In this document: piece after piece, positions 12,504 through 24,652 of the stretch
How positions within the stretch are numbered: the first letter of the stretch is position 1
Layout: every line of letters begins with the position of its first letter
From: Straminergon stramineum
Taxonomy: Eukaryota; Streptophyta; Bryopsida; Hypnales; Calliergonaceae
Reading direction: 5' to 3'
Assembly: GCA_963920665.1 (NCBI GenBank)
Contig: OY987265.1
Coordinates: 42,103,001-42,167,000, forward strand
DNA length: 64,000 nucleotides
Notes under the pieces: generated by a model
The model's input: the letters and a program-made list of their open reading frames with translations, nothing else
Told to the model about the DNA's origin: nothing
Databases searched by the model: none
Translations under genes and position numbers: made by a program

Positions 12504-14104
12504 TTAACCTTTGAAGTCCCATTGTTTCCTCCAAGAACAAAATGGATTTGGGTGATTGCAAGAAACACTTGTACTATTTTGTGTCACACATTGCATGCTC
12601 ATTTTTTTTTGGCCATAAATTTTGCGTTTGGACTCCAAATGACTCAAAATTCATAGGCAAGGTACTCATGTCTATTATAAACCTTGTCTAATTTTTTGGA
12701 ATTTAAAAAATATATTTTACTGTCCAAAAATAGCCCCCAATTTTATGTCACACTTGCCAATTTGGATTTTTTTTAACAGATTTGGAGCTGAAATTTGGAA
12801 GGAATGCTCTTGTAGTATATTTTTAGCTATTTCGCAAAGGATTTCTAAAAATAGTTAATTATATGTCATTTAGAAGTCCACAAAAGTGAGCCTCTTTCTA
12901 CTTGCATTTTGAAACATGAATTTTTTTTCTTTTGGTGTTTTTTTTTGTGAATGACCATTTTCATAAAGTTTTTACAAATAAAAAAAATTTCTTTTTTTTT
13001 TTCTTTCATTTTTTCCTACTTTTTACAAATAAAAACATCAAAGTATGTATTTTCTTGAGATTTGGCACTTTTCTAGTTCTCCTACTTAGAGAATTTTTCT
13101 ATGATTTTCCTTCCATGGTTACATTCATATTATAGGTGTATATATTGGCCATAGTTTTTTTAAATTTCAGTTTTCTTTTCTAATTTTAAAATACTCCAAA
13201 AAGAAAAAGGCATGAATACTGTAAAATGCAACCAAATCATCACGTGTTTCTTGCAATCACCCAATCACTCATCTTGGGTAGGTTCCTACGGTCTCAATTT
13301 TCATCATGATTTAAAAAAAAATGAATATCAGAAAATACCTAAGCTTTGGGGGAATACAATTTTTGTTTCAATTTGTGCCCAAAAACAAAGTTATGCCACC
13401 CTAAGTCCCAAATGGGGTCGTCGGGTAGCCCAAAAAAATCACAAAAGGCCAAAATAAAATTTTCAGAAATTTGTCTCTCATAGAAAGTATTTTTGTCTAC
13501 CTAATGGAAAGATTTTTTTCATTCTATTTGGACAAGTGATGAGAAAGTTATGGACAGTCTTGTTTTCAAGCAATCTAAGCTTCTTCTTGATAAAATAATT
13601 TTTAGGATTCATTCTTGAATGCAATTTTCACAATCTTTCAACAACAATTGTTTGACATGGTTAATTTTTCTTGCTAGAACAATCTCACCATTGGGATTAT
13701 TGTGTTTCAATTCCATCTTAGAGTTATTAACGATTTAGTTTTTTGTTCATTTTTGGACCTACTTCTATTTAGTGATATTCTAAAGAATGAAAATCAAGTG
13801 TGTATTTTTTGAAATTTTTCCCCTAGACTTTCAACTCAATTCTTCAAGATAATTTTTTTTAATCAATAGTGGTAGTACAAAAAATTTCAGCTAAGAAGAT
13901 TCAAAGCCTTAAAAATCTAGGCAAACAAGGTGCCAATAACTTGGTTTTCTTCACTTCAGAAGCAAATATCTTGTAGTCCACCTAGTTAAAGTTTCTAAAA
14001 TTTCTTCAACACATTCAAATATCAATCTAGTGCAAGATCCTATGGTTAAGTATGCAAAAGAAATGGTATTTGATGAAAGCAGGCCTTGGGTCTTTTGAGG
14101 TTAA
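12504..14104 (+). mobile_element. Family B, copy 2, inserted in copy 8 and split by an A element
   Basis: The left end TTAACCTTTGAAGTCCCATTG and right end GGTCTTTTGAGGTTAA carry flanking TTAA on both sides. The interior from about 13,275 onward matches the complete copy at 38,337-39,267, with the shared marker CCTACGGTCTCAATTTT. Removing the 713 bp A element leaves about 890 bp, close to the usual 930 bp. The TTAA at each end lies inside copy 8, as expected for a TTAA target duplication. Confidence 0.75.
12550..13262 (-). mobile_element. TIR element family A, copy 2 (713 bp), nested in B copy 2
   Basis: Terminal inverted repeats GGGTGATTGCAAGAAACACT at 12,550 and its near-perfect complement ending at 13,262 (one mismatch). 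Its interior is homologous to copies 1 and 3 in inverted orientation. It separates the sequence ...AACAAAATGGATTT from ...GGTTCCTACGG, which are adjacent in intact B elements, so it is younger than B copy 2. Confidence 0.85.
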
Positions 14105-14773
14105 ATTTTTAATAAGGCCAAGAAATATATAAAATATGGAGGATATACTTTTTATTTAAATTTGCGCCTCAATAAATAAGTTATGCCCTCTTAAGCACTT
14201 AATGCTCTAATCCAACCAACACAAAAAATAGAAGCCAAAAATCAATATATTTTTTTTAATTCTTTTTCCTCTCAAAATATATTTATGACTACCTGTATAT
14301 GGAAGACCTTGATTCATTCCATTTAGATTGGTCATGTGAAATTTACAAAGAATCTCATTTTGAAGGCATTAATGGCGTCTTTATAAGAAGTAACATACAA
14401 GATTCATTTTAAGACTAAATTTTCACTATGGTTTTTCAAAACAAAAGGTCCATCAGTGTAAATTGCTTGCTACAATGATCTCACCATTGGCATTGACATG
14501 TTTTAGTTCCATTTTTAATCAATTACTGATAAAAATTTGCCTTCTATCTCAAATCTACTTGTATGTAACAATTTTTTAAAGAGTGAAAGTCACATCTCCA
14601 CCATGAAGATTCAAACCTCATGATTCTACAATGCAAAAATTTTTAATTAAGTAGTCTAAAAGTTCGAAAGCTTTATACAACAAGGTGCAAATAGAACTTT
14701 TCATTTCACTTTGAACACTAAATCTAACAATCTACTTCGTCAAAGTTTAAAATCTTTTTTAACACATTCTCAT

Positions 14774-15066
14774 ACTAGACTAAATAATGAAATTTAGTAT
14801 TATGATTCCTATAGTGTTATTATCCTTTCATCTCATTGACTCTAATTCTCATTTAGTTGATGATTAGTGTTCATGTTGGATACTAATTTAGTACAAAGTA
14901 GACCATATGTTGGTTCTCATTTAGTTTATTTGGTTGAAATTTTAGTTGACAAGTAGAGTTCATGTTGACATTTTATTAGTGTTGGTAACATTTTCACCAT
15001 TGTTGTAATTTAGTGTTAGAGTTCATAATTAGTGTTGCAAACATTAAATTTCATTTTTAGTATAGT
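14774..15066. mobile_element. G-like TIR element (~293 bp) nested in B copy 8
   Basis: The ends ACTAGACTAAATAATGAAAT and ATTTCATTTTTAGTATAGTC are imperfect inverted repeats. They resemble the perfect TIR of the element at 28,670-28,903 (CTACACTAAATAGTGAAATT). The element interrupts B-family sequence that is continuous elsewhere. Boundaries are good to a few bases. Confidence 0.6.
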
Positions 15067-15130
15067 CTTATGTAAGGTCCCTATGGTTGAATACCTTATG
15101 CAAAAAGTGTTTTTTTCATTGTAGTAATTT

Positions 15131-16261
15131 ATAATATAAATGGCAATTTTGGAGTGTTTTTTATTAAACATAGTCAAAAATATATATAGATTAAGGACCT
15201 CTAACTTGACTCAATATTTTTTTAGCCAACTAGCATAAGTCAAGATGTATAGTAGTATTATCAAGGACTCTAAAACAACTAACTATATTATAATTTGTTC
15301 TTGATGTAATTTTAGTAGTAGGAATTGATGGGTACTGCCACCAATTCCTTCTAAGGACCAAAGAATTTTTTTTCGATAATCAATATGTCTCCAAAAAATA
15401 AAGTCTCCATAAAAGGGTACCAAGCTCAAATGCCTATTTGAACTTTTTTGATACTAGGCAAAAGTGTATACTAAACATGTTTACTTGAAATGTCCATATT
15501 AACCCCTGAAGGATGAGTCTATGATCACAAAATTCAACATCAAAATTCTTGACTCTATGTGCTCCCATTTTGTGACTTCTTGTGAATGAAAATTCTTATT
15601 ATTCTTATTTTGGGATGAAATCATATGTCTAGTTTAATTTAGTAAGAAAATTAGATTTTTTCATAGAAAGTTTAAAACTACCATGAATTTTTTAAGAAAA
15701 AGTGAAGAAAATTGACATCTTATAAAAAATATACTTAAAAAATATGAAAACTTCACCATGTATACATAGCAAGGTTTAGAACATCATAGTGTGAACCAAT
15801 GTTTCTTTCTATTCTATAATTAGTAAATTAATTAAAAGTTGTTGTAGATTCATTGTTCAAGTTGCAATAACATATTTAATTTTAGGAATTTTTCAAATTT
15901 TCAAATTTGAGTGGAAAATAGACTTTAAAAGCTTCATTTCCTGTTCAATTGGGCAAAAAAAGATCCTTTTCTGGCTAAAATTTAGATTTGTTCCCTCAAT
16001 CTCTCCTAATAGTGAAAAGACATTTTTTGATGCTCTCTTTTTGTAGCATCTTTTATTCTAGAAAAGTCAACCATATTGTACATGAAGGTTTGTTTTAGCA
16101 CCTATTTGCCAAAAATGAATTTCCATGTCAAATTCTCAAGGGTCCACGTCACTTCACACCATTATCAAGATCACTCATGGAACTTGTTTTTTTACAAAAA
16201 AAAACTTAAAATATGCCAAATTTGACCTTCATATAGGATACTACAATAAAAGATTTCAAAG
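15131..16261. other. AT-rich intergenic sequence, nothing recognised
   Basis: No gene or clear repeat end was found. Confidence 0.5.
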
Positions 16262-16505
16262 GAGTGCTAGCATGTAAGCATAGATTCTATTAGCCTATGA
16301 ACTTATGAGTCTATATTATAGATGCTTTCTATAGTTATAGGTGTCTATGTTATAGGTACCTATGTTATATACTCTTTCCATGTTATAATGTACCTATGTC
16401 ATAGGTACATATGTTAAAAACACCTTCAAATGGTTGTAGGTACATATATACCTAGAACTAGGTTCAAGGCTCATAGGCTCATGTTTGTGTGCTTAGACAC
16501 TAGCA
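16262..16505. mobile_element. Small palindrome-rich element family F, copy 2
   Basis: The second copy of the element seen at 4,996-5,232. The ends GAGTGCTAGCATGTAAGCATAG and GTGCTTAGACACTAGCATC are imperfect inverted repeats. Between them are several TATAGGTACCTATG- and TCTATGTTATAGGT-type blocks that can pair with one another. Confidence 0.6.
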
Positions 16506-17744
16506 TCATTGAGGGATTTTTAAAACATGATTTGCTCCAAATTTTATGCAAGGAACTCTTCCAAATGAAATTGGGATGAAAAATATTATTTTTTGCCATG
16601 CAACATTGTTGCAAAGTCATCCCTATACCCAAAATTGACGTTGATGACTCTCTTGGGTTATAAAATACATTTGCTATTTAACCTATCGTATTCTAAGTGT
16701 AGGGTTGTTCATTATTTGAAGTTAAGAAACTAGAATGTGAGGTTTATGGAATCAACATTTAGGAAGTTGTCATAGTTGCTCTGGTAATATCCCTTCATTT
16801 TGTAGAAAGGCGGTTTTGTTTTTTTCTAATTGCATTGGTTGCATCCTCTCCTTACCAAAATCTCCTAGTTCATTTCTTCTAGTATCAAATTCTTGTCAGT
16901 CACTTTCCTTCAACCTCAAATTTGCAAAGGCTACAATCCATTACAGAAAATTTGGCAAGGAGGGCCATTTGACTTTTGGTAGATGAGCAAATCTGGAAGG
17001 GGAAATTGTTTTTTTTTTTAAATTTTGAAAAAAGAAATTAGTCCCCAATCTTGTGTGACACACAAGGTAATCACATTTGCCAAAAAAATATTTTTGTAAT
17101 TCATTTTTATTTATTTATTTTCTTTTGTAATTGCACATTCTCATCCAAACAACCTTGCATAGGGTCCAAATTTCATGACATTGGACAAGCACAAACAATA
17201 GAGCAAGGGCTAATTGCTATGACCAACCCTAAAGCAATATCCACCTTGTCTAAGAAAATAACTACAACAACCTGGGTATTAGCTTTGGATTCAAAATGGC
17301 AAGTAACTAAAATTTGACAATTTGATTCATGAAAACAATATCTATATATCCACCTATTATTTTTGCACATTCATTGGTAGTCTAGTTTTAGAAATTCTAT
17401 TTTCACATTCCAACTAGTTATTTTCCCAAAAGCATTAGCTAACAATTAACTAATTGGGAATTCCCCCCAGACCTTGTATGGAATGCTATGCCAAGCAATG
17501 TATTTTATTTTTATGATCTATACAAAAAAACAACCTCCTTCTAGCATTTTTAATAGAAGTGGAAGAAATTTCGGGATTTTCGTAAAGCTACAAAATACAA
17601 ATAGAAAAATGTAGTTAAAAATAGTTTAGACTGGCATCTACATCTTACAAATAACTACCAAATGAGACACACGGCTTGAGGCAAAAAATTATCGATGATG
17701 CCAAGATGAGTCTCTTCCACACATGTTTTTTTAACAAAACATTA
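16506..17744. other. AT-rich intergenic sequence, nothing recognised
   Basis: Short overlapping frames at 17,051-17,370 on both strands have no recognisable domain. Confidence 0.5.
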
Positions 17745-18674
17745 TTAACCCCTAAAGGACCAAGGTGATTTTCCTATCAAAAAACACTCAAAACTGTCAT
17801 TTCTATTGCAAAGAGAAAAGAACATTAAAAATTGTTCTTTTTTGCATATCTAAACATAAGATCTTATACTTGACTAGTATATGAATACATGGAAGAAATT
17901 TCAGAAACTTTCACCATGAAGATTGCAAGATATATGCATTTAAAGTGAAGAAAACAAGTTTTCTTACACCTTGCTTGACTAGATTTTTTGGCTTTGAATC
18001 TTTTTAGTTCAAATTTTTTGCACTACGGATTTTGATTTTCTACTTATTTATGTTAAGTATTTGAGTTGAGAATCTACCAAAAAAATTTAGAAAATAAGCA
18101 CTTAATTTTCACTCATTAAAAAATTGTTAAGAAGACGTGGGTTCAAGATTGAAGAAAAAACGAAATTATTAATAGTTTTTAGATGGAATTGAATCACAAT
18201 AATCCCAACGGTGAGATAGTTCTAGCAAGAGAATCTAACCTTGTCTAGCATTTGTTGTAGAAGAATTCCAAAAATTGCATTAAAAAATGAATTCCACAAG
18301 TTATTTTTTCAAAAAGATGCTTAGATTGCCCGAAAAACTGAGATTGTCCATAACTTTCTCATTATCAGTCCAAATTGAATGAAACAAAGCTTCACATGTA
18401 GACAAAAATATAATCTTTGAGAAAAAAATTTGAAAAAAAAAATTATTTTGACTTTCTGTGATTTTTTTTGTGCTGCCCGCAAAACTCCATTTTTGCTTAT
18501 TGTGCCATAACTTTTGTTCCCAAACATCGATTAAAATAAAAAATATATTTTAGCAAAGCTCTTGCAAAAATACACAACCTCAAGAAATTCCAAAAAATAT
18601 CATTAAAAATTGAGACAATAGGAACCTACCTGGACCCAAATTGTCCCCTGAGGGGACAAATGGTCCTTTGGGGG
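17745..18674 (-). mobile_element. TIR element family B, copy 3 (~930 bp)
   Basis: The left end is TTAACCCCTAAAGGACCAAGG; the right end is GGTCCTTTGGGGGG with its flanking TTAA lost. In reverse orientation it matches the complete copy at 38,337-39,267 through its interior (GTAGGTTCCTA.TGTCTCAATTTTT and AACAAAAGTTATGG). A perfect palindrome, TTGTCCCCTGAGGGGACAA, lies just inside the right end. Confidence 0.85.
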
Positions 18675-18689
18675 GCAGTTTTGTTCCCC

Positions 18690-20560
18690 CCCAAAAGTAG
18701 CCAAGCTCCTAGTATTGCAACTTCCCAGCCAACCAATGACTATCTGCAACTTTCCCAACTACCCAATGACACTAATGTTGCAACATCCTAATCAGACAAC
18801 AATATTAGCATTGGAAGATTGATGATAGATCCCAACCAACCAGTGACTCTCAGCAAATTAAACTAAATTCACTCCTAGGGATCCAAAGACAAAATATCCC
18901 AATCTCCAAGAGGGACTGGTCAGGCTGCGTTAGGGCTGCAAGTAAGCTAATAGAACTTCTGTCTTTGTATTCCCTGCCTCATCACGGTGACATGGGTTTC
19001 TCCGGATACGAATATCATATGGCAGGCAGAATGTGACTTCACGTGATAGATGTCCACTTGTTAGAGGTGCTGGTATTATAATTTACTCCTCAAATCTCAC
19101 CCCACAACCCTTTGCTGGCAATAATACAGCGGCAACATTGTTAGTATATAGCTATTGATGGATCTTGGGGCCTGAGAAAGTGAAGCTCTCAAAGTCCAAG
19201 AAGCTTAACTTAATATTTTCAGGTTGTGGACCAATTCCCTGGGTTTGTGTGGATCTGCAAAGTAGGCCCGGTGGGTGTAAGTTCAAGGAATCCCGTGCTA
19301 GTCTCACAGCGTTCTGTGATATAAACTTGTATAAGTTACCATTCCAAAGGGCACAAAATTTGGAAGCACTACAGTAACTATAAGTTCAGAGATCTACATG
19401 CATTTATGGACTCGGACCTGGAGCCCACAAAATCATGGATTCTACAGGCAGACAACAAGTGATTCACATTCATTTTCATTGATGGTTCTCATGTTCTCAA
19501 GAATATCTTCGACCGATGGGTTGTCGATCTTTTTGGCACAGGACTTATATATAGCAATCCGTGCATGTGACCTTGCGCAGGAATTGTCCCCAGGCGCAAT
19601 AAACTATTGTTGGGCCTTCACTGCAGATGCCACAAATCTTCGTAGAAATACAACATTAATTGTCGCACTCGCCAAACAGTTGAGTTCATACAGAGGAGCG
19701 GAGAGCATCTTCACACATCTCAAAGTAGTTTTGAGTCACAGAGCTTATCGCTGAACAAGACATGAAAGCGAGGGGAGGTCTTTTATTGTTTAAAAATGAA
19801 AGAAATAGCAGAAGGATCACTCCGCAAGCAAAGTATGCAAAAGCAACTACGTTAGAAAACTGCACTTTTTCGATCTTACAAAACTTCGCAAATTTTTTAT
19901 GTCAGATTCACTGAATGCTCCCATGGAGGCCTCAACTTGAAACGCTAACTACTGTACAGTACAGCACTCGCCTAGTTGGTCAAAACAAAGTGAGTCTCCC
20001 CTTGTCAAACCTACCAACCACCTACACTAATTCAATTGTGATGAATCATTTCAAGCAAAATTGCCACACAGGCGCCGCAGTTGTGTCTAGCTCCCTTACT
20101 CCAATCTTCACAGCCTCTGTTCACGTATGCACAAAAAAGCTGCCTGGACAGTAGGATTCGATTCCCAGGAGGCAGCAGCGGAGCTTCTTTCCATGTTGTC
20201 GCTGTGCCAGATCCGTCAAAAATGACTACCAAATGGATCGCTCAAATGAGACCCATGGTCTGAATACTACACCATTGCAAGACGAGATGGTATGGGCAGA
20301 ACATGGATGGTTTTCTTATGTCCCATTTGCTTTCAGCTGTGCGCTGTCAGTATCCATTCGTTCTACTCTCTCTCCTATTTTCCTGTAGACTGTTTGGTGT
20401 CTGGAATGAACAAAAACTCTTTGATTCACAACACCCTAGAACAGGACCACATAGAGTCCTGCTTCTTCATCCTCATCCAGAGAACAGAAGTGAATAAAAT
20501 CACGGCTGATGTGTTCAATATAACAAGGAATTGCATCCGGAAGAGGTGCGACTGTTTCCA
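18690..20560. other. GC-balanced low-copy region 3' of the dioxygenase gene
   Basis: Composition becomes gene-like from about 18,690. The longest isolated frame (19,398-19,754, +, 118 codons) contains no domain I recognise, and other frames overlap one another. The part nearest 20,568 presumably holds the 3' UTR and polyadenylation region of the minus-strand dioxygenase. A further gene or non-coding transcript is possible but unproven. Confidence 0.4.
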
Positions 20561-20567
20561 ACTGAAT

Positions 20568-21825
20568 TCATCTTTCCAGGAAGAAGCGTTCATGTCGCTC
20601 ACCGCCTGTGGCCGGGTGGAACTTATACGCGTTGTCCAGATACTCCCCCCACGTGAAGGGGCGATACACCTGCGGCTGTTCCTCACTGATGAGCTCCTTC
20701 GGCGCTTCCACGGTGGCACTCAGTGGCGGATTCAGAAAACACGCCAGCGACAGCCGCTTCGACGTCCCATTCACCGCCGCTCGATGCAACACACTCTTGT
20801 ACCGCGTATTGCTCAGCACCTGCAAATAGAATAAAAAAAACCATTGCACAACTTCCTGAGTGTCAACATTTTGCACTAAGTTGGGAATGACGCTACTGTA
20901 GCATTTCATTTCCAAAGTCGGTGTCGACGAGTCAATTTGAGTCATTTACCTGGAAGAGGTCACCGACATTGATGACGAAGCAGTCGGGTCGCGGCTTCAC
21001 GGTGATCCACTGCTCGTCAATGTGCACTTGCAGCCCCGCCACGTCGTCCTGGTGCAAAATCGTGAGCAAATGAGGGTCGGTGTGCGCCCGCAAGCCAATT
21101 GCGAGCTCGGGCTGCGGACAAGGCGGGTAGAGATTGAACCGCATTGACATCATCCTCTCCTGTTCCACGTAGTGGTTGAACCGTGTGGGCTCCAGTCCCA
21201 GTCCTTCCGTGAGCAGCTCCAGCAGCTCCCTCGCCAGCTTCTCGATTTGCGCCATGTAGTCTTCCACTGTGGAGCTGAATTGGGTCGGGTGGTCGCTTTC
21301 GGCGAAGAGCTTGGCGGAAAACTCCCGGATGTTGGACTGCGGGTGCAGCTGCATGTGGAAGCTCTCGGCCCAGTGCATGACGGTCTGGTTCACCCAAGTG
21401 TTGGCTCCATAGCCGAAGGACGTCCCGGGGGGGCGGTGCACACGCTCCTTCACTTCCAGAGGAAGCTCGAACATCTTGTGGGCTTCCGCCTCACAGCGCT
21501 GGATGAGAGAAGCGTCCACGCCGTGGTTCATCACCTGGAAGAAGCCGAATTGCGAACAAGCCGCCGCGATGCCATTTACTAGAGCGGGTCGCGCGCTCGC
21601 CATGTCCACGATGGGAATTGCGTGACGAGCGGGGACGTCTGCGTCCATGTCCAGCACGGGTCGTTGATCTTCCGCCTCGATGAACATCGCGGGCAGCTGG
21701 CGCGAGTTGTGCACCAGCGCCGAGAGCAGGCTCGCGTTGCGAATCGCCGTGTTAGCATGCGTCAGGACAGTAGCCCGATCGCCTGCATTGCGCGCGTGAG
21801 AGGACGCGACGGGGGGTGCAGCCAT
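20568..21825 (-). CDS. 2-oxoglutarate/Fe(II)-dependent dioxygenase, gibberellin 20-oxidase-like
   Basis: Two exons on the minus strand (21,825-20,950 and 20,819-20,568) join in phase 0 through a CAG|GTAAAT donor and a TTTGCAG acceptor, giving 375 residues. The N-terminal non-haem dioxygenase domain (about 70-180) precedes the 2OG-FeII domain. The iron ligands are H248, D250 (AHTD) and H304 (VLHR), and R314-x-S316 is the 2-oxoglutarate-binding pair. The strings NLYPPCPQPELAIG and LTILHQDDVAGLQV are typical of the plant DOXC class that includes gibberellin C20 oxidases. The fold and cofactors are secure; the substrate is not, since this clade expanded widely and non-seed plants use related enzymes for other diterpenoids or phenolics. 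The gene is GC-rich relative to its surroundings. A TATA-like CTATATAG lies about 110 bp upstream of the ATG. Probably cytosolic; no signal peptide is seen. Confidence 0.93.
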
Positions 21826-24283
21826 CTACGCCGAGTCAGTCCCACTCCCAACCACCCCACAATTTTCTAACACCTGCACGCGCTGCTCCAATAAACTCCA
21901 CACCACGAACAACTGGCTGATCCCGTCACCACGACTATATAGCTTCAATTCCTCACTACTACCGCATAATAAGAGCAGCAGAAGCGTCAGAAGAAGACTC
22001 CCGACGAGAAGAAGTCATGGGATGTCCGTGCATTACTATGACTTCTCTCCTACGCCACGGGCATATGCTACACGTCGTCGGCAGTGGGAACAATGCATTT
22101 CACAATTAAGCAAGCAGGCATCCCCGCGAATAACAGAAGGCAGGGACTGGGGCCACTTTGCTGGCCAGCTAACTTCAACTAGAATCACGGGTAGTCCCGC
22201 CAGGTCAAGTCGACCACTGCGACAAGACTCATTCCCAGACTAACTTATATATACCCAACAACAGTCGACGATCGGATGATCGGATGATCGGATGATGATG
22301 ATGAAGGGGTTGCTATTGATGCCCAACCGAAGCTGGCGATGGCTCAAAGTTAGCAAGTCGACCGGTTTCCATGCAACTCGACAAGGCTCCACTAAGTTAC
22401 TCCAGGCCTCCAGCGATTGATCCCGAAGATGCGTGCATGAGCTGCAAACTGAGAGTGCGTGCTTCCAGAGGCTTTATATAGACGCCCTTCGACAAAAAGT
22501 TTGCATTTCTTTCATTATTTTTATTGCCGGATTCCTGCTTTTGACTGATCCCCACTGACTTCTGAGGGCAGGCGCGTTCGTCGAGTAGTCAGTAAGGAAG
22601 CTCAAAAGGGAGTAAATTTAAGTGAGTAAGTCAGGAGTGTCAGAGAGCCAAAGACTTGTTCAGGAAATACCGTGGAGTCCAGCTTTCGCAGAATTAATCT
22701 CCAATGGCATTTCATGAATGCACTATAACTTATAAGTTATTCAATAGACCACTGCTTGATGAGTGACTTGAGTGCCTGCAGCTTCGTTGAGTTGGGCTTC
22801 GTTCGTCGTCTCGGGATGTGGAAAATTCCAGTCTTCGTAATCTCGAATGATTCCCGGTGAAGGCGATTCATATGCAGCCGCCAGGGAACCTTTCAAGTGC
22901 ATTCCAGGGACTGACTTCGCGGACGAGTATTGCCGTTGCGGGAGCAGCGGGGTCCGTCCCTCACGCGATGATTGTTGTCCATTTCGGATTAATTAGTCCT
23001 CATCCAAATGTTTTCTTACATGGGGTGGGGGCACAAAAGAAAACTTACAAGTTCCAATTGCAAAGGAATCATTCAAACACACAGTTTCCCTGCAGCAGTT
23101 CACTCAGCTCAAATGTGGCTAAGTGTAGCAAAAGTTCGACCCAAAAATACACTAATTACACCACGATGTTCATCATTGTCATCTCCAATTTTGCTAAGAA
23201 CTTTGATACTATTTTAATCATTTTTGTCATTGCTATGATTTCACCAAAGAAATTCCTTCGAAAAAAAGCATACGAATTTCATTTTCATGCTTTGAAGCAT
23301 GAAAAAAATGAGAAAGGTGTGTTTTTAAATTCTCAATTTCGAGGAAGGTGTGTGTTTTAATACAGAAAACTAATGAAGTTTGACCCAACGGGAGCATGGA
23401 ATGTCCTTCATTGCAGGCAGCTCAGCTCAGTCAGTCCAACCTCATCATCGTCGGCATCTCCAACTTTCAATTCGTAGTTCCGTAGGAGATTGTTTCAATT
23501 GGTTTCACACGAGCGTACGTGGCTACAGTGACTTTGCCTGCCTCTACAGTAGTAGTACCGGTACGCTCTCTTTTGTAGTCTTCCCGGTCAATCATGCACC
23601 CAATTCAATCTTCCTTTTTGTAATTTTGTTCCCAACATCATAAAAAAAATCAAAGGAAGTCGGGTACTCCGTCACTGCCAGTTGCCCCGGCCTCTGCTCC
23701 ATTTTCAGAAAATTGTACAGGAATTTTCAATTGTACACTTAAGTTACATGAATTTCAACTGCCTTTGCGGGTTGCAGGTTCTGACAGGACTTTGGAGAGA
23801 CAAATTCCGTGACTTCTCCAGACTAAAAGTTACTGAACTTTCCATCAGTGAAGACTGACTCCGGGCCAGACCAGACCTCTACGGTGGGTAACCCCCGAAC
23901 CGCCACTAATTGCTACTGTGCCTAATTAGTGTTATTAGACTGTTCAAATTTTTATATTTTCTTGTTCTCAAGTGCAAGGAGGTTCCAACGCACCAAAGAA
24001 CTTGACATCTGGATTTTGTGTGTAAAAGTTATGAAGGAAGAGAGAGCGGTTCTAAAAGCATTTCTTCCACATAGGTACATAATTGATTTTGGAGATGTAC
24101 AGAGAGTGAAGATGGCGGATTGGGTTAGTGGCGCATTTTGGGGTGCCCACCATAGATTGTCACAACCTAAGCACCCACAATGCACTAAAATCATTACATG
24201 GAATTTTAGAACATTGAGTTTTATGTAAAAGTGGCATGATAGGGATTTTCGTTGAAATGGGGCCATTGCATACTCCATTTTTA
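21826..24283. other. Dioxygenase upstream region and GC-balanced island
   Basis: The first few hundred bases upstream of 21,825 should contain the promoter and 5' UTR of the dioxygenase gene. A short ATCGGATG microsatellite lies at about 22,268-22,303. Beyond 22,850 several frames exist (largest 22,857-23,360, 167 codons), but the latter half is low-complexity and AT-rich with no recognised domain. No gene is called. Confidence 0.4.
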
Positions 24284-24417
24284 GGTCTAGACCATGAAAG
24301 TGCCATCTAGGACTAGTATAGATTTCAGATTGCATGGTCTAAACCATAAAAGTGCCATCTAGGATTGGTATACATTTTAGACTGTGTGGTCTATACCGTA
24401 AAAGTGACAAAGTTGCA
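24284..24417. repeat. 52 bp tandem repeat, about 2.5 units
   Basis: Units start at 24,284, 24,336 and 24,388 with GGTCTA(G/A/T)ACC(A/G)T(G/A)AAAGTG. The first two units differ at only a handful of positions, including the shared GTGCCATCTAGGA core, and the third is truncated. No coding frame spans the repeat convincingly. Confidence 0.8.
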
Positions 24418-24579
24418 AGATGGCACCATTTTAATGACATTCCTCATCATGAGAAAAAAAAAGATTTCAACTGGGGCCACAAGAATCTAGGTGACTTTTA
24501 CATTGCTTTTATACTTGTTGAACTTCCATTTTAATCTTATTATCACATTTGTATACAACTTTGTGTGACATTACACTAG

Positions 24580-24652
24580 TGGAAAGGAGGTCTTAGACCA
24601 CCAAGCTACAGTTTCGGAGCACGTTGCTCCAAGACACCCCTTTCTAGTAGTG
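24580..24652. mobile_element. CACTA-like mini-element or solo end pair
   Basis: The left end CACTAGTGGAAAGGAGGTCT and the reverse complement of the right end, CACTACTAGAAAGGGGTGTC, are imperfect inverted repeats. The CACTACTAGAAA motif is characteristic of termini of plant CACTA (En/Spm) transposons. At about 73 bp this can only be a deletion derivative. An internal palindrome GGAGCACGTTGCTCC sits in the middle. Confidence 0.5.

Larger units (their letters stand above)
12413..15130 (+). mobile_element. Family B, copy 8: outer host of a nested cluster
   Basis: The left part (12,413-12,503) starts TTAACCCTTAAAGG and continues with sequence matching the left ~90 bp of a complete B copy (GGTGACAAATTTTATTGTGATTTTT against 38,400-38,425). 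The element then resumes at 14,105 with interior homologous to 38,460-39,130. The gap is filled by B copy 2. The right part is interrupted by a G-like element at 14,774-15,066 and continues with AAGGTCCCTATGGTTGAAT, matching AAGATCCTGTGGTTAGAT of the complete copy. The true right terminus is not preserved; 15,130 is approximate. Confidence 0.65.

Noticed and set aside
19398..19754. 118-codon frame as an independent gene
   Set aside because: No recognisable domain, upstream exon or neighbouring homologue; described only as part of a low-copy region.
20153..20180. Possible tRNA T-arm (ATTCGATTCCC)
   Set aside because: No matching acceptor stem, D-arm or anticodon arm could be folded around it.
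20426..20834. Plus- and minus-strand frames of 97-180 codons over the dioxygenase 3' exon
   Set aside because: They overlap exon 2 of the dioxygenase in other frames and carry no domain; only the minus-strand frame containing RLSLACF is coding.
21017..21582. Long frames of 126 and 136 codons inside dioxygenase exon 1
   Set aside because: Shadow frames caused by the high GC content of the real exon.
22857..23360. 167-codon frame as a gene
   Set aside because: The second half is low-complexity and AT-rich with no domain; it is probably a chance frame.
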